A stretch of DNA of 64,000 nucleotides from Prevotella communis (GTDB taxonomy: Bacteria > Bacteroidota > Bacteroidia > Bacteroidales > Bacteroidaceae): contig NZ_CP091792.1 of NCBI RefSeq assembly GCF_022024115.1, positions 1,674,001 to 1,738,000 of the forward strand. The letters are read 5' to 3'. Below, in pieces: positions 19,155-28,874 of the stretch; position 1 is the stretch's first letter; each line of letters begins with the position of its first letter. The translations under genes and the position numbers were made by a program. The notes below the pieces were generated by a model. It did no database searches. It saw only the letters and a list, made by a program, of their open reading frames with translations, and had not been told where the DNA came from.

Positions 19155-22154
19155 ATGAAGCGATTCTTACTTTTGATGGCCGTCGTTCTTTCGGCCCTAT
19201 CAATGCAAGCACAGCGAACAATTACAGGTAAAGTGGTTGATGAAGCCAACGAGGCAGTCATTCAAGCCACTGTATCGCTGTTGAAAACAGACAGTACTTC
19301 TGTGACACATGCCGTGACCAACATGAATGGTCAGTACACGCTGACAGCTCCTGCTGACGGCAAGTACCTGGTCCGTGTAACGTATGTAGGTTACAAGACA
19401 CAGGTTAGTAGTGTAACGATGGCAGGCAAGCCTGTAAATCTTGGCACAACATCTATGAAGGTAGATGCCGTCATGCTGAAAGGCGCAACTGTAGTCAAGA
19501 ACCAGGCTCGTGTTTACTCAAAGGGCGATACCGTTATTTATAACGCGGGCGCATACAAGACTCCCGAGGGTTCTGTTGTTGAGGAACTTGTGAAGCGTCT
19601 GCCTGGAGCTCAGGTGTCAGATGATGGTACTATCACCATCAATGGTAAACAGGTGAAGAAAATCAAGGTTGACGGTAAGGAGTTCATGACAGGCGACACC
19701 CAGACTGCCATGAAGAATCTGCCTACCAGTATCGTAGAGCGTATCAAGACCTACGATGAGAAGAGCGACCTGAGCCGTATCACAGGTATCGATGATGGTA
19801 ACGAGACTACCGTGCTTGACTTTGGCCTGAAAGCTGGTATGAATCGTGGTATGTTTGCCAATGTCGATGCCGGTGTGGGTACAAAGGATCGCTATACAGG
19901 TCGTGCCTTCGGTGCTGTGATGCGTGAAAACACCCGTGTGATGTCAATGCTCAATGCTAACAATGTCAATGACATGGGCTTCGGTGGCGGTGGCTTCGGT
20001 GGCCGTTTCGGTGGTGGTGGCCGTAGCGGCTTGCAGTCATCAAAGATGGCTATGGTGAACCTGAACTATGAGAAGACAGACCTTCTGCTGCTCGACGGAT
20101 CTGTAACATGGAACCATCGTGACGGCGATACTTGGTCTCGTTCATCTTCTGAGAGTTTTATGAATCCTACGTCACCCTTCTCTGAGTCAGTCAATAGAAG
20201 TTTCTCCCGTTCAAACAGCTGGAGTGCCCAGGGTCGTGTTGAGTGGACTCCCGATACTGCCTGGAACATCAGTCTGCGTCCTACATGGAGCTACAATACA
20301 AATGACGGACAGTCTAAGAACGAATCAGGTACATTCAGCGTCAATCCCTATGACTATGTATCTTCTACGGATAATATCAGTGGAATGGTTGCTACCATGT
20401 TGGGCATCGACTCTTCGTTTGTTGTCAATAATCGTGTAAATGGCGGAATGAACTATAGCGATTCCAAGCGTCTGGGTGCTACCTTGCAGATTAACCGTAA
20501 GCTCAGTAATACCGGTAGAAATATCACGCTGCGTTCTACTTTCAATTATAGTGACGAGAATTCACAGCAATTCTCTAATAGCCTTGTAGGTCTGTATCAG
20601 TTGCTCACCGGCGACTCTACCTATCAGACAAACCGTTATAATGTAACCCCACAGAAGAACTACAGCTACGGTGTTCAGGCTACCTATAGCGAACCTCTTA
20701 CACGTCGTACCTTCCTGCAGCTCAGCTACCAGTTCCAGTATAGCTATACCAAGAGTGAACGTAATACCTATGACTTCTGGAAGGATGGCGATCCTACACG
20801 TCAATATGACATGACTGGCGTTTATCCGGAATATCGCGATTGGGGTTCTATATTCAATCGTCTGAACGGTCATAGCTATACCGAGTTCCTCGATGACGAT
20901 TTGAGTCGTTATTCAAATTACAAGAACTATACACATACTGCTGAAGTAATGCTACGAATTATTCAGCCAAAGTTTGACCTTAATTTTGGTGTGCAGATTG
21001 TGCCCCAGCTCTCTAAGTTCCATCAGGATTATCTGGGTAACAAGATTGATACCACTCGTACTGTGGTCAATTGGAGTCCTACTGCTAATTTCCGCTATCG
21101 TATTGGTGAGCGTGGTCAGTTGCGCTTGGAGTATCGCGGTTCAAGCAGCCAACCTTCAATGACCGACCTGCTTGAGATTAAAGATAATACCGACCCTCTG
21201 AATGTACGTACGGGTAACTCAGGTTTGAAACCTTCGTTCACACAGCGTTTCAACCTCCGCTTCAACAACTTCATTGAGAGTCACTCTCAATTTATCAATG
21301 CCAACATGAACTTCTCAACCACCAGCAACAGCATTGCACAGCGCACGGAGTATATCCTTGAGACTGGTGGTACCAAGTCACAGCCTGTGAATATCAACGG
21401 ACAGTGGAGTGCTGGTGGTAGCGTGATGTATAACGTAGCACTCGATACACTTGGTTACTTCAATGTGAATACTGAGACTGGTGTGAACTACAACAACAAC
21501 GTTGGATATTTCTATGATGGCAGCAGTAAGACTACAACGAAATCTACCACCAAGGCTACAACCCTGCGTGAACGTCTGGGCTTCAGCTATCGTAATGACT
21601 GGTTAGAGGTAGAGCTCAATGGTAGTGTGAACTACAACCACAACTCTAATGCCCTGCAGGCTAATTCCAACCTGAACACCTGGAGCTTCAACTATGGTTT
21701 CAATACTACCATCAATGCTCCTTGGGGTACACAGTTCACTACCAACGTAGGCATGGCCAGCCGTCGTGGTTTCAGCGATGCATCTGCTAATACCGACGAG
21801 CTCATCTGGAATGCCCAGATTGCGCAGAGTTTCCTTCAGGGTAAGCCCCTCTCTGTACGCCTCGAGTTCTATGACATCCTGCATCAGCAGTCAAACTTCT
21901 CTCGTATGGTCAGCGCCTTCTCACGCAACGATACCGAGTATAACGCAATCACCAGTTACGTGATGCTTCGTGTCAACTATCGCTTGAACCTTTTCGGCAC
22001 AAAGGCTTCTCGTCAGCAGATGCGCAACGGCATGGGCGGTATGGGTCCCGGAATGGGTGGCTTCGGTGGCGGTCGCGGTGGTAACCGTGGTGGCAATCGT
22101 GGAGGCGGCTTTGGCGGCGGACGCGGCGGATTTGGTGGACCAATGATGTTCTGA
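19155..22154 (+). CDS. Outer-membrane beta-barrel protein (OMP_b-brl_3, TonB-receptor-like) with Gly-rich tracts
   Basis: 999 residues. After signal peptide MKRFLLLMAVVLSALSMQAQ comes a carboxypeptidase-regulatory-like domain (TITGKVVDEANEAVIQATVS...GYKTQVSSV, residues about 21-105). A plug-like region follows (GSVVEELVKRLPGAQVSDDG, INGKQVKKIKVDGKEFMTGD), then a long barrel. This is the outer membrane beta-barrel family related to TonB-dependent receptors. Two Gly-rich tracts stand out: one near residues 275-290 (GFGGGGFGGRFGGGG), and the final 40 residues, rich in Gly, Arg, Asn and Met and ending PMMF. Substrate unknown. It has no clear -7 box in the 178-bp upstream spacer. Confidence 0.88.
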   Translation: MKRFLLLMAVVLSALSMQAQRTITGKVVDEANEAVIQATVSLLKTDSTSVTHAVTNMNGQYTLTAPADGKYLVRVTYVGYKTQVSSVTMAGKPVNLGTTSMKVDAVMLKGATVVKNQARVYSKGDTVIYNAGAYKTPEGSVVEELVKRLPGAQVSDDGTITINGKQVKKIKVDGKEFMTGDTQTAMKNLPTSIVERIKTYDEKSDLSRITGIDDGNETTVLDFGLKAGMNRGMFANVDAGVGTKDRYTGRAFGAVMRENTRVMSMLNANNVNDMGFGGGGFGGRFGGGGRSGLQSSKMAMVNLNYEKTDLLLLDGSVTWNHRDGDTWSRSSSESFMNPTSPFSESVNRSFSRSNSWSAQGRVEWTPDTAWNISLRPTWSYNTNDGQSKNESGTFSVNPYDYVSSTDNISGMVATMLGIDSSFVVNNRVNGGMNYSDSKRLGATLQINRKLSNTGRNITLRSTFNYSDENSQQFSNSLVGLYQLLTGDSTYQTNRYNVTPQKNYSYGVQATYSEPLTRRTFLQLSYQFQYSYTKSERNTYDFWKDGDPTRQYDMTGVYPEYRDWGSIFNRLNGHSYTEFLDDDLSRYSNYKNYTHTAEVMLRIIQPKFDLNFGVQIVPQLSKFHQDYLGNKIDTTRTVVNWSPTANFRYRIGERGQLRLEYRGSSSQPSMTDLLEIKDNTDPLNVRTGNSGLKPSFTQRFNLRFNNFIESHSQFINANMNFSTTSNSIAQRTEYILETGGTKSQPVNINGQWSAGGSVMYNVALDTLGYFNVNTETGVNYNNNVGYFYDGSSKTTTKSTTKATTLRERLGFSYRNDWLEVELNGSVNYNHNSNALQANSNLNTWSFNYGFNTTINAPWGTQFTTNVGMASRRGFSDASANTDELIWNAQIAQSFLQGKPLSVRLEFYDILHQQSNFSRMVSAFSRNDTEYNAITSYVMLRVNYRLNLFGTKASRQQMRNGMGGMGPGMGGFGGGRGGNRGGNRGGGFGGGRGGFGGPMMF

Positions 22155-22187
22155 TTTCATCCACTTATATTATAATATACTACAAGA

Positions 22188-22228
22188 AAGGGCTCTCGAT
22201 GGTAATTACCTCGAGGGCTCTGTTTTTT
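22188..22228 (+). terminator. Terminator after the 999-residue barrel gene
   Basis: A stem of about 11 bp with two G-U pairs (agggctctcga ... tcgagggctct) followed by a run of seven T. Confidence 0.8.
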
Positions 22229-22329
22229 TATATGGATTGCCAATCTCTCAATAGATTAACTTCAGTGCTATACATAATCATGGTTTTAAAATTTTTTCAA
22301 TATTTCTTTTCTTTATTCAATTTTATTTG

Positions 22330-22339
22330 TATCTTTGCC
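22330..22339 (+). promoter_or_regulatory. -7 promoter box of the pectate lyase gene
   Basis: TATCTTTGCC, 30 nt before the start codon. Confidence 0.7.
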
Positions 22340-22368
22340 GTCGTGAAAATAATTAATAATTTAATCTA

Positions 22369-23469
22369 ATGCGTATGTTTTTAAATTACAATCATCAACA
22401 CTACAATCTAATGTTTGCAAGCATTATGCTTGTTATGTCTTGTTTTATCACTGCTTGTTCTGATGACGATAGTCCGTCAGAGAACAAGATTATCTCTTCA
22501 ACCTACGACAGTCTGAAACCTATAGGCTTCGGTGAGAACACTACTGGTGGTAACAACCAAAAAGTTATAGTGGTAACAACTGCTTCACAACTGCAATCAG
22601 CCGTGAGTGGTACCAACCAGGCAACCGTATATGTGCAGGGTAATATCAGTCTCGACTCAATGCTTTTAGTTGGTTCCAATAAGTCAATTATAGGTCTTCA
22701 GGGTGCCACCATCAGTAACCTGAACCGTAGCGAAAAAGCTGGAATATTCCTTTTGAAAGGCAGTAGGAATGTCATTATACGCAATCTGACTCTGAAAGGA
22801 CCTGGTGCCTATGATATTGATGCTAACTATAGTGATAACATCTGCTTGGTAGGTGCCAAGAACGTGTGGGTGGATCACTGTGATATACAGGATGGCATTG
22901 ATGGTAATTTCGACATAGTGGAAGGTTCTGATAGTATCTGCGTCAGTTGGACACGTTTCCATTATCTTATTGAACCGATGGCTGGAGGCAGCGGTGGAAG
23001 TGATGATCATCGCAATTGTAACCTGATAGGTAATAGTAATAATACAGCTGATATCGATGAAGGTCATCTCAACTGTACGTTTATTTGTTGCTGGTGGGGC
23101 GAGGGATGTTCTGAACGTTGTCCGCGCGTTCGTTTTGGTAAGGTACATGTGGTAAACTGTTTATACGACGGTGATAATTATAAATACTGTATAGGTTATG
23201 GTGTCTATTCTAATATCTATGTAGAGAAATGCGCTTTCGTCTCTGAGAAAGCAAAGCAGAATGCCCTGAAAGATTATCGTAACAGCAAGGATTTTAATAT
23301 CAAGGTTGTGGACTGCCTTGGTATAGATGACGTAGAACTGTCTCAGGGTAATTATAAGCAGTTTATACCTACCTATGATTATAAGACCTTCGATGCAGAG
23401 AAAGTAGAATCTATCCTGAAAAAGGATGACTATGGCGCTGGTGCCACTCTCAAAATATCACGCCCATAA
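22369..23469 (+). CDS. Pectate lyase, polysaccharide lyase family 1, lipoprotein
   Basis: 366 residues. The lipobox-like segment VMSCFITACSDDD suggests a lipid-anchored, surface or periplasmic protein. The right-handed beta-helix of PL1 is recognisable: TVYVQGNISLDS, SIIGLQGATISN, IRNLTLKGPG, VWVDHCDIQDGIDGNFDIV, CVSWTRFHY, GHLNCTFICCWWGEGCSERC and PRVRFGKVHVVNCLYDG. The Arg residues in the PRVRFG segment are where the catalytic Arg lies in the family, and WVDHC and the Asp residues after it bind calcium. It beta-eliminates polygalacturonate. It stands alone, without a SusCD pair nearby, so it is not in an obvious polysaccharide utilisation locus. Confidence 0.9.
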   Translation: MRMFLNYNHQHYNLMFASIMLVMSCFITACSDDDSPSENKIISSTYDSLKPIGFGENTTGGNNQKVIVVTTASQLQSAVSGTNQATVYVQGNISLDSMLLVGSNKSIIGLQGATISNLNRSEKAGIFLLKGSRNVIIRNLTLKGPGAYDIDANYSDNICLVGAKNVWVDHCDIQDGIDGNFDIVEGSDSICVSWTRFHYLIEPMAGGSGGSDDHRNCNLIGNSNNTADIDEGHLNCTFICCWWGEGCSERCPRVRFGKVHVVNCLYDGDNYKYCIGYGVYSNIYVEKCAFVSEKAKQNALKDYRNSKDFNIKVVDCLGIDDVELSQGNYKQFIPTYDYKTFDAEKVESILKKDDYGAGATLKISRP

Positions 23470-23495
23470 TTTTTGTTTTGAAAATATAGAAAAAA

Positions 23496-23533
23496 AAACT
23501 GGAGATATGCTCATCACGCATACCTCCAGTTTT
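23496..23533. terminator. Bidirectional terminator between pectate lyase and nuoN
   Basis: aaaactggagatatgc and gcatacctccagtttt form a 16-bp stem with one mismatch and a 7-nt loop. A and T tracts flank it on both sides, serving both converging units. Confidence 0.9.
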
Positions 23534-23556
23534 AATATTTATCGATATGATAGAAT

Positions 23557-24999
23557 TTACATAGCTACTGCAGCCTTGTCAATCCATTCGTAGATGCAAG
23601 AACAGATACCGAAGAGCAGGATACCCACGGTGCAAATGGCAAGGCTCCAGTTGATTGCGGCGCCATTCTTGAAGGTGGGCAGCGGATTCTCTTCCTTAGT
23701 AATATACATGGCCTTCACGATGAGCAGGTAGTAGTAAAGTGATACTACGGTATTCAGAAGTGCGATGAACACCACAAAGTAGGGCCAGAAAGGTGCACTT
23801 TCATGCCCACCAACTGCTGCCATGAACACAAAGAACTTAGAGAACATACCTGCGAAAGGAGGAATGCCTGCCAGTGAGAAGAGTGCCAGCGTCATCAGCA
23901 GAGCCAACTTGGGGTTGGTCTGATAGAGTCCGTTGTACGCATTCATCTGAGTCTTGCCGCCGTTGTTCTCCTCTACGGTGCTGATAACGGTGAAGACAGC
24001 CATGTTAGCTGCTACATATACCAGCACATAGAATGTCAGGGCGGTGAGACTGGCGGCGCTGTTACCTACTACTGCCAGCATGATATATCCAGCCTGTGAG
24101 ATAGAAGAGAAGGCCATGAAGCGCTTTAGCTCATTCTGGCGGATAGCCATCAGGTTGCCCACGGTGATGGTGAGCATGATGACAATCCAGAGCAGGGGCT
24201 GCCAGTATTCAACGAGGCGTCCGAAGACATGCATCAGGATGATAGCCAGCGTCAGAGTGGCGGCACCCTTGGATACAACACTCAGGTAACCAGTTACTGG
24301 GGTAGGAGCACCCTCGTAGGTGTCGGCCGTCCAGAAATGGAAAGGCACCAAAGAAATTTTGAAGCCCAGTCCGCTGAAGAAGAACACCATACCCATGATA
24401 GTGAGTGGGGTGAACTGCATCTGAGCGGCCATATCATCGAAGTACAATGTGCCTACAGCACCATAAAGGAATGAGATGCCATAGAGCATCACGCCGCTTG
24501 AGAAGGTGGCGGTGAGGATGTACTTGGCAGCAGCCTCGGCCGACTTTTGCTTGTAGCGATCGAAGGCCACAAGGCAGGCCATGGGTACAGAAGCCATCTC
24601 AAGACCAAGGAAGAACATGAGGAAATGTCCTGCAGACATCATCATGTACATACCTAGCAGGGTAGAGATAACCAGCAGGTAGAACTCGCCAGAAATCTTT
24701 GTGGCATGATTATTCAACCATGACTGAGACATCACCACCACAATGAACGTACCCAGTGTGAGCACGGTCTTCATCACATTAACGATGGCAGATGATACAT
24801 AGAGGCCACCGAAGGCTGTTGCAGGCTCGGCCAAGAAGCAGGGCACCAGCTGACAGAGCAGCAGAGCGCCTGTGAGTATGCTCAGCACATAGGTCTTGCG
24901 GGGACTCTTGCTCAATGCGAAGTCTGCACAGAAAACTATAATCAAGGCCAACATCAGGGTTGCCTCGGGAATCATATTCAAAAATTGACTGTAATCCAT
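23557..24999 (-). CDS. nuoN: Complex I subunit NuoN
   Basis: 480 residues, antiporter-like membrane subunit with many helices (FLMFFLGLEMASVPMACLVAF, FKISLVPFHFWTADTYEGAPTP, FMAFSSISQAGYIMLAVVG). I took the ATG at 24999 because it is preceded by aaggagg at good spacing. The longer frame starts at a TTG inside nuoM. It is the last gene of the operon, 13 nt after nuoM, and a strong terminator follows. It forms part of the proton-pumping arm. Confidence 0.95.
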   Translation of the reverse strand: MDYSQFLNMIPEATLMLALIIVFCADFALSKSPRKTYVLSILTGALLLCQLVPCFLAEPATAFGGLYVSSAIVNVMKTVLTLGTFIVVVMSQSWLNNHATKISGEFYLLVISTLLGMYMMMSAGHFLMFFLGLEMASVPMACLVAFDRYKQKSAEAAAKYILTATFSSGVMLYGISFLYGAVGTLYFDDMAAQMQFTPLTIMGMVFFFSGLGFKISLVPFHFWTADTYEGAPTPVTGYLSVVSKGAATLTLAIILMHVFGRLVEYWQPLLWIVIMLTITVGNLMAIRQNELKRFMAFSSISQAGYIMLAVVGNSAASLTALTFYVLVYVAANMAVFTVISTVEENNGGKTQMNAYNGLYQTNPKLALLMTLALFSLAGIPPFAGMFSKFFVFMAAVGGHESAPFWPYFVVFIALLNTVVSLYYYLLIVKAMYITKEENPLPTFKNGAAINWSLAICTVGILLFGICSCIYEWIDKAAVAM

Positions 25000-25012
25000 T
25001 TCTTTTCCTCCT

Positions 25013-26521
25013 TTACATGACTCCAATTGAACTTAAGATATTTCCTACTGAGGGCGAGATCATATCGCTGAAGAAGAAGGGAGCGCATCCCAGACCAGCC
25101 ACACAGAAAATGAGGCAGCATACAGCAACACGCTCGTCCCATGAAGCATCGGTGAGTTCTAAGAAGTGCTTGTTCTCAACTTCGCCATAAAGAATCTTAC
25201 CTACCACACGCAGGATATAGACAGCGGTCACCACAATAGATGTACAAGCGATGATTGTTGCCACCATACGGAATGATGATGAAGGATCACCTGCAAGCTC
25301 GTGTGCTCCAAATGAACCAACGAAGATGGTCATTTCAGCAATAAATCCAGAGAAGCCGGGAAGACCCAGGTTAGCCAGACCGGCGATAACATAACCCACA
25401 GCCAAGAAAGGCATAATCTTCATCAAACCAGCCAACTCGCGGATATCACGAGTGTGAGTACGACCATAGATCATACCAATGAGAGCAAAGAAGAGGGCTG
25501 TCATCAAACCGTGAGACAACATCTGCAGGATAGCACCGGTGCAGGCTGTCTGCTGCATCATCAGCAGGGCGAAGAGCACCAGGCCACAGTGAGATACTGA
25601 AGAATAAGCGTTGATGTACTTCAGGTCGGTCTGTACACAAGCGCTCAGGGCACCGTAAACCACAGAGATAGTAGTCAGGATCAGGAAGATCCAAGACAGG
25701 TTCTGAGCAGCGTCGGGCAACAGATACATAGCTAAACGGAAACAGCCATAACCTCCGAGCTTCATCAGCACACCAGCGTGGAGCATAGATACTGCTGTAG
25801 GCGCAGATGCGTGACCATCAGGAGACCATGTGTGGAAGGGGAACAGAGCACCCAGCACACCGAAACCGATGAAGATGAAGGGGAAGAAAGCGTTCTGAAC
25901 CTCCTCAGGGATGTTGTGCATAGCAGCAATCTCGTTGACGTTCATTGTGGTATGACCACTGAAGTAGTAGATACCCAGTACGCCGAGAATCAACAGTGCA
26001 GAACCACCCATCAGCATCAGGGTGAGCTTCATGGCTGAGTACTCCTTGCGACCAGAACCCCATACACCAATCAGCAGGTACATAGGAATCAGGGCCACCT
26101 CATAGAACATGAACATGGTAAACATGTCGGTGCAGATGAAGAATCCATATACACCTGTAGAAAGGAGGGTGAACCAAAGGAAATACTCCTTGGTCATGGG
26201 TTTCAGCTGCCATGAGGCGAAGGTACCAGTGAACACGATGATGCTTGACAAGAGCAGCATCACCACAGAGATACCGTCAACACCAACGCTGTAGGCAATA
26301 TTCAAGGGCTTGAACCAAGGCGTAGAAGCCACGAGCAGCATCTCTGCATCGTTACCTGCATTACGCTCGGTTACGAAATAATAGCAAAGCCATATTGACA
26401 GGGCCAGCAGCATTGAAGAGCCAGCCACCATCACACCACGCACCTGATTGAGGTTGCGGGCAATCCACAATCCCAGAAGCATCAGGGCGGGAATCAGTAC
26501 GAATAGACTTAATATATTCAT
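25013..26521 (-). CDS. nuoM: Complex I subunit NuoM
   Basis: 502 residues, antiporter-like. Typical segments: FYEVALIPMYLLIGVWGSGRKEYSAMK, FPFHTWSPDGHASAPTAVSMLHAGVLMKLGGYG, YSSVSHCGLVLFALLMM, FSGFIAEMTIFVGSF. The glutamate in FYEVALIPMY and the lysine in MLHAGVLMKLGGYG are the conserved charged residues of the pumping channel. Between nuoM and nuoL is a 40-bp repeat spacer, the largest gap in the operon. Confidence 0.96.
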   Translation of the reverse strand: MNILSLFVLIPALMLLGLWIARNLNQVRGVMVAGSSMLLALSIWLCYYFVTERNAGNDAEMLLVASTPWFKPLNIAYSVGVDGISVVMLLLSSIIVFTGTFASWQLKPMTKEYFLWFTLLSTGVYGFFICTDMFTMFMFYEVALIPMYLLIGVWGSGRKEYSAMKLTLMLMGGSALLILGVLGIYYFSGHTTMNVNEIAAMHNIPEEVQNAFFPFIFIGFGVLGALFPFHTWSPDGHASAPTAVSMLHAGVLMKLGGYGCFRLAMYLLPDAAQNLSWIFLILTTISVVYGALSACVQTDLKYINAYSSVSHCGLVLFALLMMQQTACTGAILQMLSHGLMTALFFALIGMIYGRTHTRDIRELAGLMKIMPFLAVGYVIAGLANLGLPGFSGFIAEMTIFVGSFGAHELAGDPSSSFRMVATIIACTSIVVTAVYILRVVGKILYGEVENKHFLELTDASWDERVAVCCLIFCVAGLGCAPFFFSDMISPSVGNILSSIGVM

Positions 26522-26524
26522 TTT

Positions 26525-26561
26525 CGTTATTACGTTATTTCGTTATTACGATATTACGACT
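26525..26561. repeat. 8-bp tandem repeats between nuoL and nuoM
   Basis: Spacer of the form cgttatta cgttattt cgttatta cgatatta. The same motif family occurs in reverse orientation after cstA (5903-5948). Confidence 0.8.
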
Positions 26562-28553
26562 TTACAATGCGAGCAATACGAGCGTTAATGCTACAGTACC
26601 TGTGAGGAACCATACGGCATACTTGCGCACGTCGCCACTCTGCCAAGCACGCAGACTCTCACCTCCTTCGTTAGCACCCCATGCCAGGAAGTTGAACGTG
26701 CCGTCAACAACGTGGCGGTCGAACCAGGCAATAGGTGTAGAAACGCAACGGAAGATGATGCGGTGGGTGACAAACTGCCAGATCTCGTCCTGATAGAAAC
26801 GCTTGTAGGCAGCACGATGCAGTTTGGGGAATGTCCTGTACAGACGATCGGCAATAGGCTGACTCTCACCTTTGTATATATAAGTAGCCAGACAGATACT
26901 CAGGATAGCGATGACCGTTGAGGTAGCAGCAATCTGAGTGTCGAAGTGAATCGTATAGTCAGTACCAGCCGCAGATACGAAAGAACCGAAGCTGCCGCCC
27001 CAGCCCAGGAAGCCTGCGAGGGTAGAGTAAACACCCACACCAACGGTGATGACGCAGAGTACAATCAGAGGCAAGGTCATGGTGAGAGGAGCCTCGTGTG
27101 GCGTGTGATGCTCGTGAGCCTCCTTGTTCTCTGTACCCCAGAAGATACCGTAGTACAGACGGAACATATAGAAAGCCGTCATTGCAGCGATACCAGTCAT
27201 GATCCAGCCAACCACAGGACTGTAGGCCATGCAGGCGGTGATAATCTCATCCTTTGAGCTGAAGCCCGAGAAGAAGGGGATACCAGCGATAGCCAGACAG
27301 CTGATGAGGAAGGTGATGTGCGTGATAGGCATATACTTGCGCAGACCACCCATCAGCGCCATCTCGTTAGAGTGAACGGCGTGGATGATACAACCGGCAC
27401 CCAGGAACAGGCAAGCCTTGAACATAGCGTGGGTAAACAGGTGGAACATACCAGCCATATAACCCAGTTGAGCGTGGTTGTCGAGCAGCGCACCATGATG
27501 ACCAGGCAGGCAAACACCCAGAGCCACCATCATAAATGCAATCTGTGAGATGGTTGAGAAGGCGAGCACACGCTTGATGTCGCTCTGGGCGCAAGCCACG
27601 GCAGCAGCATAGAAAGCGGTGATGACACCCACCCATACCACGATTGACATAGCCTGAGGAGCATACTCAATCCAGAGGGGGAACATACGTGCAATCTGGA
27701 ATACACCGGCTACGACCATCGTAGCAGCGTGAATCAGGGCAGATACAGGTGTAGGACCCTCCATGGCATCGGGCAGCCAGATGTGCAGAGGGAACATAGC
27801 ACTCTTACCGGCACCACCGATGAACATCAGAACGAGTGCGGTAGGCAGGATGAAACCACCTGCAGCAACGGCCTTGGCCATATTGCCCTCGATGAATGGG
27901 GTAGTGCCCTGGCCCATCACGATGTCGCCAGCAAACGAGAAGCTGAACGAGTCGGTGAAGTAGCCGAAGGTCAGGATACCAATCAGGAAGAACATATCAG
28001 CAAAACGGGTTACGATGAAGGCCTTCTTAGATGCTGCGATAGCGGGCTTCAAAGGATAGTAGAAACCGATGAGCAGGTAAGAAGAAACACCCACAAGCTC
28101 CCAGAACATGTACATCTGGAAGATGTTGGTAGCCAGTACAAGACCCAGCATTGACATGGTGAAGAGGCTCAGGAAAGCGTAGTAGCGCTGGAAACCTTTC
28201 TCACCGTGCATATAGCCGAATGAGTAGATGTGAACCATCAACGAAACCGTTGAGATGACCACAAGCATCATCACAGAGATAGGATCCAGGAGGATACCCA
28301 TGTCGAAGTGAAGATTACCCAGTGGCAACCAGGTGAAGTTGAAGGGCACGATAGTCTGATACACACCCTCAGCAGTACGGTCGGCAGTGAAATAAGTGAT
28401 AGCCGTCCAGTAAGAGAGGATCGTAACCAGTGACAGCGAACAAGTACCGATAAGTCCGGCAGTCTTGTGCTGCATCTTCATGCCAGCCAGTCCCAACACG
28501 ATGAAGGACAGCAGCGGCAGAAGCAGAATCAAATAAGATAATTCGTAGATCAT
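26562..28553 (-). CDS. nuoL: Complex I subunit NuoL
   Basis: 663 residues, largest antiporter-like subunit. Seen: YSFGYMHGEKGFQRYYAFLSLFTMSMLGLV, MFWELVGVSSYLLIGFYY, FPLHIWLPDAMEGPTPVSALIHAATMVVAGVFQIAR, FSTISQIAFMMVALG, HLFTHAMFKACLFLGAG, and a C-terminal extension with the long lateral helix (residues about 530-663). It sits at the distal end of the membrane arm. Confidence 0.96.
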   Translation of the reverse strand: MIYELSYLILLLPLLSFIVLGLAGMKMQHKTAGLIGTCSLSLVTILSYWTAITYFTADRTAEGVYQTIVPFNFTWLPLGNLHFDMGILLDPISVMMLVVISTVSLMVHIYSFGYMHGEKGFQRYYAFLSLFTMSMLGLVLATNIFQMYMFWELVGVSSYLLIGFYYPLKPAIAASKKAFIVTRFADMFFLIGILTFGYFTDSFSFSFAGDIVMGQGTTPFIEGNMAKAVAAGGFILPTALVLMFIGGAGKSAMFPLHIWLPDAMEGPTPVSALIHAATMVVAGVFQIARMFPLWIEYAPQAMSIVVWVGVITAFYAAAVACAQSDIKRVLAFSTISQIAFMMVALGVCLPGHHGALLDNHAQLGYMAGMFHLFTHAMFKACLFLGAGCIIHAVHSNEMALMGGLRKYMPITHITFLISCLAIAGIPFFSGFSSKDEIITACMAYSPVVGWIMTGIAAMTAFYMFRLYYGIFWGTENKEAHEHHTPHEAPLTMTLPLIVLCVITVGVGVYSTLAGFLGWGGSFGSFVSAAGTDYTIHFDTQIAATSTVIAILSICLATYIYKGESQPIADRLYRTFPKLHRAAYKRFYQDEIWQFVTHRIIFRCVSTPIAWFDRHVVDGTFNFLAWGANEGGESLRAWQSGDVRKYAVWFLTGTVALTLVLLAL

Positions 28554-28562
28554 AGCGTCGTT

Positions 28563-28871
28563 TTATCCTTTCATGTTAGAAATAGCGTCCACGCTGTCAC
28601 TCTTGAAGTTGCGGAACACATTAATAATAATCGCGATAGCCACAGCACTCTCGGCTGCACTCACACCGATTGAGAAGAGAGTCATGAAGAAGCCCTCGAG
28701 CTCACCGGGGAACAGCAGACGGTTGAACGCTGCGAAGTTGATATCAACGGCATTCAGCACCAGCTCGATAGAGATGAGCATGGCGATGAGGTTGCGACGG
28801 GTGACGAAACCATAGACGCCGATGAAGAACAGCAGTGCACTCAGCACAAAATAACATTCTACAGGTACCAT
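28563..28871 (-). CDS. nuoK: Complex I subunit NuoK
   Basis: 102 residues with three transmembrane helices. LIAMLISIELVLNAVDINFAAF contains the conserved membrane glutamate, and VSAAESAVAIAIIINVFRNF the second. It is three nt after nuoJ. Confidence 0.95.
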   Translation of the reverse strand: MVPVECYFVLSALLFFIGVYGFVTRRNLIAMLISIELVLNAVDINFAAFNRLLFPGELEGFFMTLFSIGVSAAESAVAIAIIINVFRNFKSDSVDAISNMKG

Positions 28872-28874
28872 AGC

